The notes under the pieces were generated by a model. It was not told the origin of the DNA. It made no database searches and saw nothing but the letters and a program-made list of their open reading frames with translations. This document shows positions 13,901-26,400 of a DNA stretch of 64,000 nucleotides, in pieces. This DNA comes from Bugula neritina. Its lineage: Eukaryota > Bryozoa > Gymnolaemata > Cheilostomatida > Bugulidae. The stretch is from NCBI GenBank assembly GCA_964035545.1, contig OZ037765.1, positions 24,856,504 through 24,920,503 of the forward strand, given 5' to 3'. Every line of letters starts with the position of its first letter. Within the stretch, counting starts at the first letter, position 1. The position numbers and the translations under genes were made by a program.

Positions 13901-14457
13901 TCACCCCAAGTCGTGATCGTGTGAGTGAGAAGACTTGATAGCACTTAATAGAGTATCGGCAGCATCTTTATAGTCAAACTTTCCAAGCAGATAGAGCTGA
14001 CGCTGGATACGTCCCAATGCCAAGTAAATCTCAGACTCAATGTGCTGCTGCTTGTTGATACATATGCTGTTCATGTGAAGGGCTGTAGTCAGCACACCCA
14101 ATGCATTGGTGAAAGTTGAAACCTTAGCATCGCCAGACATGCTAAAATGGGAAAATGTCAAAGGAACTTTTAAAAGAGCTAGCGCTTTACCATTGGAGAA
14201 ACTTTAAAGCAGGCATCAACCTTGCCCACACAATAAATTTACTATATATATATGTAAGATATTGAAAAGAATCCTTACCTGGCATCTTTAGCTGCTCGCT
14301 GAGATAGAACATGCCCTAGCCTGAGCTTCACCTGAGCAAGGAATGAAACTTGGGGAAGATATAGGTTAACCATCGGACTGACAGGTGCACTCAGTATTTC
14401 TGAGAATTTATCTGAAGCTGGGTGGTAATGCTGAATCTGATCTCCCAACAACTCCAG
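7993..14457 (-). CDS. CFAP54: CFAP54 segment 7: exons 51-64 (C-terminus)
   Basis: Exons: 14457-14279, 14141-13905, 13801-13576, 13508-13422, 12850-12767, 12594-12324, 12115-11990, 11435-11260, 10931-10733, 10403-10268, 10118-10002, 9880-9685, 8879-8658 and 8127-7993 (residues about 2876-3672). The last exon reads IPFDITHGNIKSLERIFNPL and ends TAA. Exons 62-63 contain a Lys/Ser/Pro-rich linker. The exon 56/57 junction (donor GTTTGA) is the least certain: a donor at CTTAT/GTATAA with an acceptor near 12151 is also in frame and would add about 18 residues. Intron 11436-11989 contains an unexplained plus-strand open frame. Confidence 0.9.
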
Positions 14458-17400
14458 CTAAACAAAGAGGTTATAAAAAGTTCTAATCATTGCAAATTTT
14501 GTGTACAAGAATTTGTTTATCAGTCATTCGTGGAAATCTATACACTGCAGTAAAATGCTTGACACAGATTTAAAGCACTTTATAACTCAGAGAATTGTTT
14601 GCTCATGATTATTATTGCGAAATCCTTCCACTTTCCATCAAATATTAGTTGAGTGTACAATATAAATCACCTGTTTGAGAACACTCTTGTGAGCCAATAG
14701 ATAATGTGCTGGATTTTCCAGCATCTCAAGCTGTTGATTAGCATCTTGACTGTTTACAGCAATGAGGTCTGATAGCAGTACCAAGGCTTGTGAGTGGAGA
14801 AACAGATCATTTATAGACATCAAAGGAATTCCCTCTAACGTGTCCAACAGCTCCTGTGAGTAGAAAACCCAAAAGAAATGCACAACATTCCAAAACCACA
14901 GAATGTCAACTGAAAGCATTTTATACTTTAAACATGTAATGTAATCAGCTGTATAACATGCATAGCAATAATAATCCATCAAATCTATAAGCTCTGTAAG
15001 TGCAAATGTAATACCTGTAGCAGTGGGATAGTTTCAATCAAGCTCACACCTTCCAGAAGATTCAGCAGAATGTTTTGCATCTGAAACTCTGCCATCATGG
15101 CGGAGTCACCGCATATCTTTGACTCATACAGCCCTTCCCGGATGTACTCCCTGCAGTCCTTAATTTCAACTACAACTTTAGTTATTTTGCCTGCAAAACA
15201 AAAGTATTTACATACTACAGTGCATGTGTTCCATATTTCATGTTATTTCAGGTAACCAAAGCAACTTATTGGATACTCAGATACTATAAACTAACCCCTA
15301 AGCTGCACGAAAAGCCACAATAAACTCTGTGAGTTGATACAATTACAAGTTATACTAAATCACAATATAACACAACCATGTTCAAATCAAAGACGCCAAA
15401 TTTTAATTAAAATTTCAGCAACATGAATTTTTAATACACGATTTCAACAAACAAATTTTTACCTTTGATCAGCCCCATTCCAGAAACTTTCCTCATCAAA
15501 TTTTTTACCAAAGCAATTCTGCATTCCAGCCACAGTCTTGCATCAAGACGAGCTCGACTTTGGAAGTTTTGGTAAGCAAACTGGTTGTTCTGCTCATCAG
15601 TGACTTTAACTTCTTGCTTTATAGAGTGTCTTGTGCCTTTCATTGACGAATGTCTGTGAATAACAGTTACAAGTTACAATCAAGCAGTAAGACAGACATA
15701 AGCTTACAACTTGAGAAATTGTTGCCAATGCTCAAATAATTTAATCCTATGAAGCAGAAACACATCTAATCAAAGATTGTCTAAAGGCATGCATGGTTAT
15801 TGAAACTAATATGTAAGCAATGGTGAAATAAAGAAAGGATTAGGAGAAGACAAGATGAATAATCACATGCACATGATACAATAATTCAACAACACGTTAA
15901 ATTTGGCAAAGGAAAAATCTAGTAGGCTATAACATTCTTTTAAGAATTTCACAGAACTGTTATAGGAATTTATTATGTGTGACAAAAAAAATTGATCAAA
16001 ACCACCCACATGAATAGTTCAAGTTATCACATATATATGTACAAATCATTTGACCCATAAGAACTACTACCAATATTCATTATCCTGATGTATACAAACT
16101 TTACACCTGCAGCGGTGTTTACTTATTACCAGCTGTTTGAACGTCCAATTATTAGCAACAGTTTGAAAATGCATTATTACTTTTTAAATAAAGTTTTGAT
16201 AAAGGTGCAGCATAAAAACTATAGTTTCTACTTCTGAGTCATTTATGTTTGAAATAGTTTACGCACATAATTTTGAAAGATAAAGTTACATATTGAAATG
16301 AGATTTGGCTGTATAAATTTCATTCATAGACAAAATCATATAGGATAAGCTGCATTTGTGCTCTTTTTGCTAACTATAACATCTAAAATCTAATATAAAA
16401 GGATTGTAGACTGGATAACTCTATCTACATGTGGTACAGCATGGTGTTTCTGCTATACTTACGCAGATACATCTCTCCACTGGTGTATACTGCAACATTA
16501 TATCCATGCATTGTACATAAATGCTTAATCCTAAAGCAGCAAAACAACTAACAGTATAACTGAGTGAGTGGCCAACCACATCGCTAATCTTATACAGGGA
16601 GAATAAATTATCATTAGTAAGCCAGACTTGAACATCTTTTTCGTTTTATGAAGGAGAACTGTATCACACTTGTTTAAATAGTTTAACAAAATATTAACTA
16701 ACTTTTTCATTTCATCAGCAGAAATTGCTACAAAGTTAAATGTTATATAACATGTTAATACATTTAAAAGAAAAATATTGTATTATTGCGCAATACTAGA
16801 TCCACCTGCATTGAATGATAGCGTAGCAATACATAATGAATACGTGAAGTGTGATTCGATGCAAACAAGTAGAATGTTACATGTTCCTAACCTAGTCTGC
16901 TCCAGCCTACTTTTCTTTTTATCAGCAAATATTTCAACTGATTTGAGAATCTTCATTGCAGTGAATATTCCTTCAATGGCTATTCCAGCATGGTGCCTTT
17001 GTCTTGCTACGTCTCCGAGCAATAGCTTACATTGAGTAACCATCTCAAGCTCTGCAGGCTTTAGTTTATGCAGTCCTAAAAACAGCAATTTTGGTGTAAA
17101 TTAGATTATGTTTATTATTATATCTATAATGTCAACTCAAACATCTCGCTTTTCATTTTGAATTTGTATTAAAGTACTTGAACATGATGATAAATGTATT
17201 TGAATTAATAATCAATAGCTAAACTTTCACGGAAAGATTATGCAGGCAAAGGTTAGTTGGTTGCCAATTTAGTTTTAAATACATTTTGTATGAATGCAAA
17301 TTATTTAACCTTTAGAGCTACATATAGAATAGAGGGAGAAGCTGTGGTCTAGGGGTTGGAACGTTTGCCTAGTAAGCCGAAGTCATGGGTTCGAGCCTGG

Positions 17401-20400
17401 ACAAAGGCCTTTGGTGATGTTAGAAAGAGCATCCAGGCATAATTGTTCCTGTGCCCCATTTGAATAAGTCCTTAGCCTGATTTAAAAAACCCTTTCATCA
17501 GGGGTTTCTCATAAGGATGGTGACTGTAAACTTGCGTGAGTCAGTTTTTAACTACATATAGAACAGAATAGAAACTTAAAACTTCAACTTACCACCTTCT
17601 TGTTCAGCAGACTCAGCCAGGATATCATGCAGAGCCGAGACTATCTTTTCCCCTGTGTTTAGCAACACGGCTTTAGTGTTTTCTTTAGAAAAGGTGCCTG
17701 TCTCATCAGTGAACTTAGTAACTCTCATCTGCCTGCCTTCTCCACCCTGTTCTACTTCAGCGTCTGAGGCAAGTGCCACACTGCCAACAGCTGACCGCTG
17801 TCTTGGACCTAAATGTTTTAAGATAAAAACCACAGTATTATTTTTAGTCACAATGTATTTTGAAACCTGACATTTTAAAGTGTTTTAATAATAAGTAAAA
17901 TGTTGTGAGTTGTGTTCTCCTGAAAATGTGTTGTTAGTTTACAAAAGCGGCATTTGAATCAATATTGGTCAAAAGCATGATAATTTTGTTCTAGAATCTT
18001 AACAAAAATTTCTTACAATAAAGAAGCATTATTTAGCCAGAATCAGAGTGAGTGCAGGTTTGGCTATTTCAGAAAATAATCACTAATTAACACTTTTTGT
18101 GGTTTATACATGTTAAAATTCTCCAAAAGCAAATTTTAAAAGATAAAACACGCACCAAATATAGTAAATTAGTACAATAATATAAACAATTATGAGGAAG
18201 CATGGAATTATTGGTAAAATTAAAACAGAAAGTGAAAAAGTAACTGAAAATATGAAAAGCTTATCAACGTACTTTCACCAGTCTGAGATCCTCCTTGGGA
18301 TTTACTGTTGGGGGCGGGTTTCGTAGGTGACCCACTCAGTCGAGGTATCATGGTCAGATCTGGACCATTGGCTCCTTCTTGAACAATAGTCGTTATAGTC
18401 TTTTGCCTTACTAAATCATTTGAGTTCAAATTTTGGCTTCTGTTTGTAAATAAAAAAAACATCCTTTAATTCCAGATAACCATGATAACATGAAGAACAA
18501 AATTGTAAATCATAACAATAGTAATGGCATTAAAATAGATTTCAATAAATTATTGATACAGTTAATAAGACAAGGCTTAAATATAAGGCACTAGGTTAAA
18601 ATATATATGTATGTGCTCAGCAAAAGCTATAAGATGAAAATAATGAGTAGCTTGAGCAAGAGGTATGATAAGGCCATGGAGACCTAAGATTATATACACA
18701 GCTTTTTCTATCGGCATACAACCTAAGGACATGACTACATAAAAGCAAAGTTAGCAAATCATATAGCTTTTACCGTAAAAAATCAGCCAATACAAGTTCA
18801 AAGATCTTTTTATTTATGGCTGGCTGGTCTGCAGGCTTACTCAAGCGTTTACTAAACTTAGAACGTCGTTGTTTTGCCCCAGCTAGCATTCTAGCAAATT
18901 GCTTTCGAATTTTTTTGTCACTAAATTAGTCAAAAGGGATAAATGACAATTATTTGTTGCTACATGAAAAAAATTTGAACATAATATTTAATTGAAAATT
19001 TTTGTTTTTCTCAACAACCAGTACTTACTTGACCCGAATTGTTATATACAGCAATTAAAAAATATTTACAGGAAAGAAATCGAAAACTATATTAATACAC
19101 ATTCAACAAAATGAGGAACAAAGATTAAAAATTAGCAATTATAAGTTGTTTTTATGTAGCATAATGTGTATCAGAAGAGAAGGTTAATAAAAATAATATA
19201 CTGAGAGACTGGTAGAAACCCAAATATTCTTACTTGATGTTGTAAAATGGTATGGCAGAGATTGTATCAGCTAAGGCTATAAGAAGTTTAGCCTGAGCAA
19301 TGGACAGCTGGCAGGTGAGGTGCGGCCCGTACAGACTAGAGAGGTTTGTGGAAAGTCGTTTGTTAATAACCAAATCAACAATCTGCATAGTAATTTGAAA
19401 GATGGTTATTTATATTAAGCATGTACAGACAATTTTATAATATGATTGCTGCTAAAATACAGGTTCTAATTAATTATATAATTTGTGAGCATGAATAAAA
19501 AAATTAAGCAATAGTAAGATTGTGCAACTGAGCAATTAACCTTTAGTAATTGTTTTATCCTCAAACTCTATATTACACGATATATAATTATAACATATAA
19601 TATAATATAAATACAGTATAATATAATACAAAATAAATATAATTAAATATTATATACTCTATTTTGTATATAACAACTGATGGAAAATTAACCATTAGTG
19701 ATAGTTTTATCATCAAACTACAAGTACTATTTTGTATTTACACAAAAATGTTTAAAATGTTATAGCAAAACACAAACAAAAACCACCATAACGTAGTTGA
19801 TGTACCTTCAAATTGCTGGGTTCATACAAGGGTTTTGAGTTTTCAAACTGTATTGTTGGCATCTTGCTTTCAACTTGTCTAAAGTTGCTGTCACCAATGT
19901 GAGGCAATCGGTCTCCGTGGAGCAACCGAAGTAAAGTAGTGAGTGCCTCGGCAAACAGACCCAGGTCTGTGAGAACACGCACTTTGAGTATGCGGCCATC
20001 TACAGCTCTTTGCAAATCTCTACACACGTAGGTCGTGAAATACTGATACAGAGTCAGTAAAGGCAATACCTGCAGATAAGAAAACTCTATAATTGAAAAA
20101 TTAATTAATATGTAACTACGTTTCAAAATAAATGTATCATTACATGATTACACTTACAATAAATAATTGTCACATTCTACATGCTAAACAATACAGTTTA
20201 CATACAAAGAGATTGTATTTGCCACGAGCAAGTTCTTCTGTAACCCAGCGCAGTGCAGCCACCACAGATCTACCATCTGCTCTGAAATGATCAGATAGCA
20301 ACTCTATTCCAGGTACAAGTGAGGTAACCTCAAACCCTTCTCCAATGTCATATGAGGCGTAGTCTCTGTCAGCTTTAGGATGTGGCAAGGAAGCTCTGAA

Positions 20401-23400
20401 TAGTGACTAAAATTTGTCAACAAAACATGGTTGTTATACAGTAGCCTTGATCATGTAGCAAATGAGTATCGATAGTGCGATTCAAGTATGTACTTTTATG
20501 TAATTCAATATTCCGTCAAAGCCTAATTAATAACATCCTTTACCAGATAGATGGTTCAATTCCATTTAGACATCAATGAAGGTTTCTAACTACTATTGAC
20601 TTCTTGCCACTGGAAGAATGTCTTTATTTGATGGCTCTTTTTAAAGTTCAGGTTTACTTTACAACTATTACTGTCGCTATCACTAGATTGGCGGAAAAGC
20701 CTTATTCATGTTAAATTGATATTTTTATGTAATCAAACAAGATCATAAAATAGCTAAATATATTTGAATGTTAAAATTTAGTTCCATTAAATTTTGTACG
20801 AAACACATTACGAGTTTCTACATGCCGTTCATATAAACTGCTATTTTTAAAGCTTGTTTAAAAAGTCAGGTTGCCAGTACCTTGAAGAAATAAGCTGATA
20901 GAAAACAGCAGGTGGATCTCATAGCCAGATCAGAGGTGAGAATGTACTGGGAGATGTTGGATGTGATGACACTCCCGAGGAGACAACCCCACAAGCCGCA
21001 TCTCTTGAGCAGTTCAGCTGAGATGTCCTCAACTCCTTCAAACAATCTTCTCCAGTTGCTAACAGCGTCAGCCATATTGACTATCAAATCAACTGCTTCA
21101 CACCACCATTTGTAAGCTGCCCGCAGGTTACTGTTGTGATACTGAAGATTGCCCAGCTCATGCATAGCCTGTGCAGCTAAGCTCCTCTGGTTGTGGGCAA
21201 GTAATATTTCTAAAACAATGCAATAAAATAATCATTGACCACAGGCTTTTATTTATTGACATTTTACCAAGCATCTATTTTAATTTCGACAACTTAAACT
21301 TCTTTTTAAATGCTTTTATTATAAACAATTTACTACTTGGCCAAATAAACAAAAAATGAAGAAAATAAATAAATTGGCAAATCTAATGATTTTAAATTTA
21401 TACATAGATATCAAGGAGTTACTATACTGTATATGAAAGTTGTTGGTACAAGTATTCAAAATAAAAATAGGTACTAAATTTAGCACAGGCCTTACAGGAA
21501 AATCAAGAAAAAGATAATAACAGATCTGGGATAACTATCAAGAAGAACTCCTTATAAACAGCTAAGATTACAAAGCTGCACAAATATCGACCAACTTGGT
21601 GTACAATCCTGTCCAAGTTACTTGACTGCAAAGCATAAGCTTATCTGGAGTGCGGTAAAAGAGCTATAGCCAATTTGCTATGGGCTAATTCTTATATATT
21701 ACCAATAGTTTTTTCATAAGAAGAGATGACAGCATTTAGTTGAGGTTTTGGTAGAACCACAGTTTGAGCATCTTCAATGGAAGCAAATAAGGCTGTCCGT
21801 AAGTCCTCGGGAACAGCAGGCTGTGGCTTAGCTGTGTGTGGAGCAAAGTCCAGCAAGTGACCAAGATCTCCAGACTCCAAAGTACTCTCCAGAGAAGCTG
21901 ATAGTGTAAAGTATATGCCATAGTATATATATAAACATAGTATTGACTATTAATAGAACCTTGATGATGAAAAATAATGAGAAGCATCACATAATAACAT
22001 ATTGCAAAATTAATATATAAATTAATATTGCATAATTAGGTAAACCATTTGCACATAAATAATTTATGAAACAGAATATTTAGCTATACGTAGTGGTGAG
22101 ACTGTTTATTGCCCAAAACTAAAAGAATAGAATTGGTCAACTAGTTAGTCATCATTAACTTTTCAACCACTTACTAATTAGTACTAATGGATGTGAACAT
22201 GAAAAGTAGTAGCTTGATTGTAGAAAAGATGCTCAAAGCACAAAAAGCACTTCTACAAGATAATAGAATAGCATAAATTAACTAACCGCCTAATAAAAAA
22301 AAAATCATGTGAGTTTAAACTCACCACCCGTGAAAACCCATGATGAGAAGCATTTTTTAGGACAATAAAGGTCTTTTTCACTATCATGGCAAAAGAACAA
22401 TTATGACTGAATATCCTTCCTTACATCATCAATAGCCTTTACCGGAAATCGAACCACTGACTCAGTGTTAGCTAAGCTAGAGCTCTAACCTTAGACCATG
22501 GCTGCTCCCTAATATAGAAACTATCAATAAAATTGTAAATGAAACCTACAGCTCTCTTGTCCACCGAGGTAGAGCACCAGAAGCCGTCTGCTGTGACGAA
22601 GTGCCTTGGCATTGTAGCTGCACTTGTCTAGTATGGTTCTATAGTATGCCAAACTGGCATCAAAATCTATGGGCACACTCGATAGCTTCTTAGCCAAGGA
22701 ATTGTCTATGATGAAAAGAAGATTTCCAAAATGACATTTAAAATAAAAAAAAGAAGATTAAAATAAGTAAATAATAAAGAATAACCAGTTTAAGTATACA
22801 GCAATATAAATTAATAGCATATGTATGGATGATAATACAGTGCAGTATAAAATTACCAACAAAATAAATGCATGGTGGGAAGTGCTGTAATTGACAACGC
22901 ATCCATACACAGAAGACACCTATACATAGATGTTAGTTTTGATGCCACTGTACAATGTAAGCATGCAAAACAGGGATTAAACTACACACAGTAAGCAAAG
23001 CAGACAAATAATATACCATAATATTAACATAGCACCTGAGGTGTGGTATAGACCTATCAACCTGGGTTTTAGTGCTAATGCCTTTGATCTATCTATCAAT
23101 TATAAATGACGCATTACATAAATTGTATCATGGTTATAATATGCGAGTTATATTGAGAAAAATGTCAAAAACAGCTTAACTAGTAAGTCCTAATTCTACA
23201 TTATTAAAGAAATGAAATCTCACTACAGAAAAGCTATTTTCAACACATAACAATTATGGGCATTACTAATTCTCAAAGTCTAGTTATGTTCAGTCTGTAC
23301 GTCTACATGAAAAGTATTGTTTAAATACATTCTGGCCAACCATGATATTATATAAATTTGTCAATTCAATATGATAATAGTATATGACATTAATTAGTAA

Positions 23401-26400
23401 ATAATGATTTCTTACAAGTTGAGATTATGAGCCAGTTAAATAGTCCCAACTATATAGTAAAATAACCATGACTATAGTATAATAACTATGACTATAGTAT
23501 AATAACTATGACTATAGTATAATAACCATGACTATAGTATAATAACCATGACTATAGTATAATAACTATGACTATAGTAAAATAACCATGACTATAGTAT
23601 AACAACTATGACTATAGTATAATAACTATGACTATAGTTAATAACTATGACTATAGTATAATAACTATGACTATAGTATAATAACTATGACTATAGTAAA
23701 ATAACTATGACTATAGTAGAATAACTATGACTATAGTAGAATAACTATGACTATAGTAGAATAACCGTGATTACCTTTTAGTAAAGCTGTGGCCATAGGA
23801 TCCTTCTCGGACCTATAATCTGCAGAATGTACCACAAACTTAGTCTGGCCATCCACAATCTCTTCTGGCATATACAGCTGTAACTGGGTGGCGTATACAT
23901 CAGGAGTTATCTTCCCGTAATCCTGCTCTGCTTTGATGAAATGAAGCTGTGGCACCACTTCACCTGCGCTGATTATTCTGTCAGCCAGTTGACGCTGAGC
24001 AAGAATCACTATAGGGAAAACTTGCTCCACATACCGACTCCTAGGAAGGGGCAGAAGAAATATTCTGTCAGCTGATAGACATCAATGCTTTTAAAACATG
24101 AAATCAGCACATAAAAACATCCCAAGTTTTTTATGAACACTGAATCAATTTCAATTTTTAGCCCCAGCTTGCAAGTATAACGTATTACTATATAGAGTAA
24201 AATAACATAAATACAAACTAGGTAAACTTCAAAGTGCTACAAAAAATTTAGAAAAACCTATTAATTATAGTTTTAGTTTTTCTGTTATTTTAAAACAAAA
24301 TATAATAAAGTTTAGTCATGGTTCATGCAATTCAATGTTTGCTCTTTTGAAATGTTTTCATGACTAAAGAACTGCGAGTTTCAAGCCAAGCTAATACAAA
24401 TACAGAGTATAGATGAACATACTCCGTAAGAGCAGTAAACTTGAGAGCTAAATCCACCAGCTTCTCCCATTTTCTTTCATAGAAAAGCAGCTCTAAGGTT
24501 CTCAGTGTCAGCTGGCGAGTAAACTGAAGATCGACTACAGTGTGGTCATCTAGCTTAGGTTCAAACTTTACACTGCTGCCACCTTTGTCATCTTCCACAT
24601 CTCCAACAAAGCTAAACTTTGGTTCACCAAGGCGCTATAATAATTAATCTTACTTTGATAAGATAGATAGTGTATTATTTGAACCAAATAGATTCTTTTA
24701 GTAGAAATATTTGAGTTTTGCAAAGATAATAAAAATGTAATGTAACTTTTATATGAATTTCTGCTAAAATATTTTATACATCTATTATTAGAATGTACAA
24801 AAAACTACATGCTTAGATTAAATTGACCCTTACTACAGCTGGCATTTGATATCTGAATTAACTTTATTTCGGAGTTGTGCTGCCATCGTCCTAATCACAA
24901 TGTGCTAATTTGCATAGCAGTTAAAATATTTTTATGTGTATTGCAGAATGATTCATTACTAATAGGTATATTTAAAAACCATTCTAAAAAATTAATTATA
25001 TATTTTGTATAAAATTCAAATATAGAAATGCACTTACTGCTGCTTTAGCTTTCATTTGTAACTTGATGTGGAACATCATGTCTAGCCAGTGATCACATGC
25101 CATTGTTAGGGGAAACCAGAGCACTTCCCTCAAAGCATTGTTGGTGAGAAGGCCAGTTTTAGATGCAGGATCATTAGTGAATGCCCGTATCAATGCAGTG
25201 TGAGCACAATTCCACAATGACCTGACAGCGTTCTGCAGCAAGTTCCAGTGTTCCCCTCTATGAGCAAGCACCTGTCGGAAAAATGATTAACTAAAATATG
25301 CAGTACAATTCATATGTAGATCATCCGGATATAATTTATTTTGCTCTTACCAGAATAAGTAGTTTAACTTTAAACCTACGAAACCAGTTGCTACTCACAA
25401 TTGCTCGCTTGAGGTAATTGAACGTGTTCTCCAGATACTCTTGAGTGATTTGAGTTGAGAGAATGTTGTTATCTGCACTACCCTTTCTCTCTTCTACAGT
25501 GATTGGCTCTGGAGTTCTGGGAGTGCGAGGAGAATCCGGTTTTTCAGGCGGAACTGGAAACATTTCCGGTGGAGCAGCACCTATAAGTTTAATGATGAAA
25601 TGTTACAAAAAAAAAACAATGCCATGTCGATTATATGGGTGATTTTCAGCATAATAAAAATGGTATACATTCAATAGAGACTTGGTAATTTAAACTTTCT
25701 AGCATGCATAATAAACACAGGATAGTTAAGGGCAACCTTTTAGCTGCAACTGCCTTGCTGAGGTTTGCATTGTAATCATATAAGAATTCAGTACCAGTAA
25801 AATAAAATCTCACCTAATTGTGCTAGAGTCAAAATTTAAAAACTATGTTGTAGATCTTCTTTTTCCCCAGTGCAAGTTTTTTGGAAAATTCAATTTTCAT
25901 TTTTTTTGCAAAGTTATAGACAAAAAACTGCCCAATTTTGGCCAATTTTGCCTGAAAAGCTGACTTTTCAGTACCAGTAAAATATCTCTGCAGCAAAACA
26001 TGATATCTGAATAAAAATTGCACTGTTGGAATCCTGAGATATTTCTCCAGTGCAACTTTTTTTCTTTTTCCAATAACTCTGCTAGATTGCTCATAAAGTG
26101 GTGATTTATACACTGAAAATGCCGTATTTTTTCATAAGAAACTAGCAGCGCGCAGCAATTCACGCTTCAATGAGCACTTAGGGATGAGAAGATATTGGCG
26201 CGTACATGCTAATTACAGGCTTGCTCGCTGGCAGGCTAATATGAATAGCTTGCTTTGTACTTTGTTTATGTAGCACCCATAATGGAAGTTGATAGATAAC
26301 ACAGCCCTAATGAAGGTTGCTGCTTATTGGTTGTAGTTTAATCTTAGGCTAAACAATTACAAGTAGGCAACACGCATGCCACCCGCAAAGCAATATTATT

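Noticed and set aside
17330-17410. A tRNA gene candidate because of clear A and B boxes
   Set aside because: The cloverleaf stems do not close and the sequence continues into a SINE body bounded by a target duplication.
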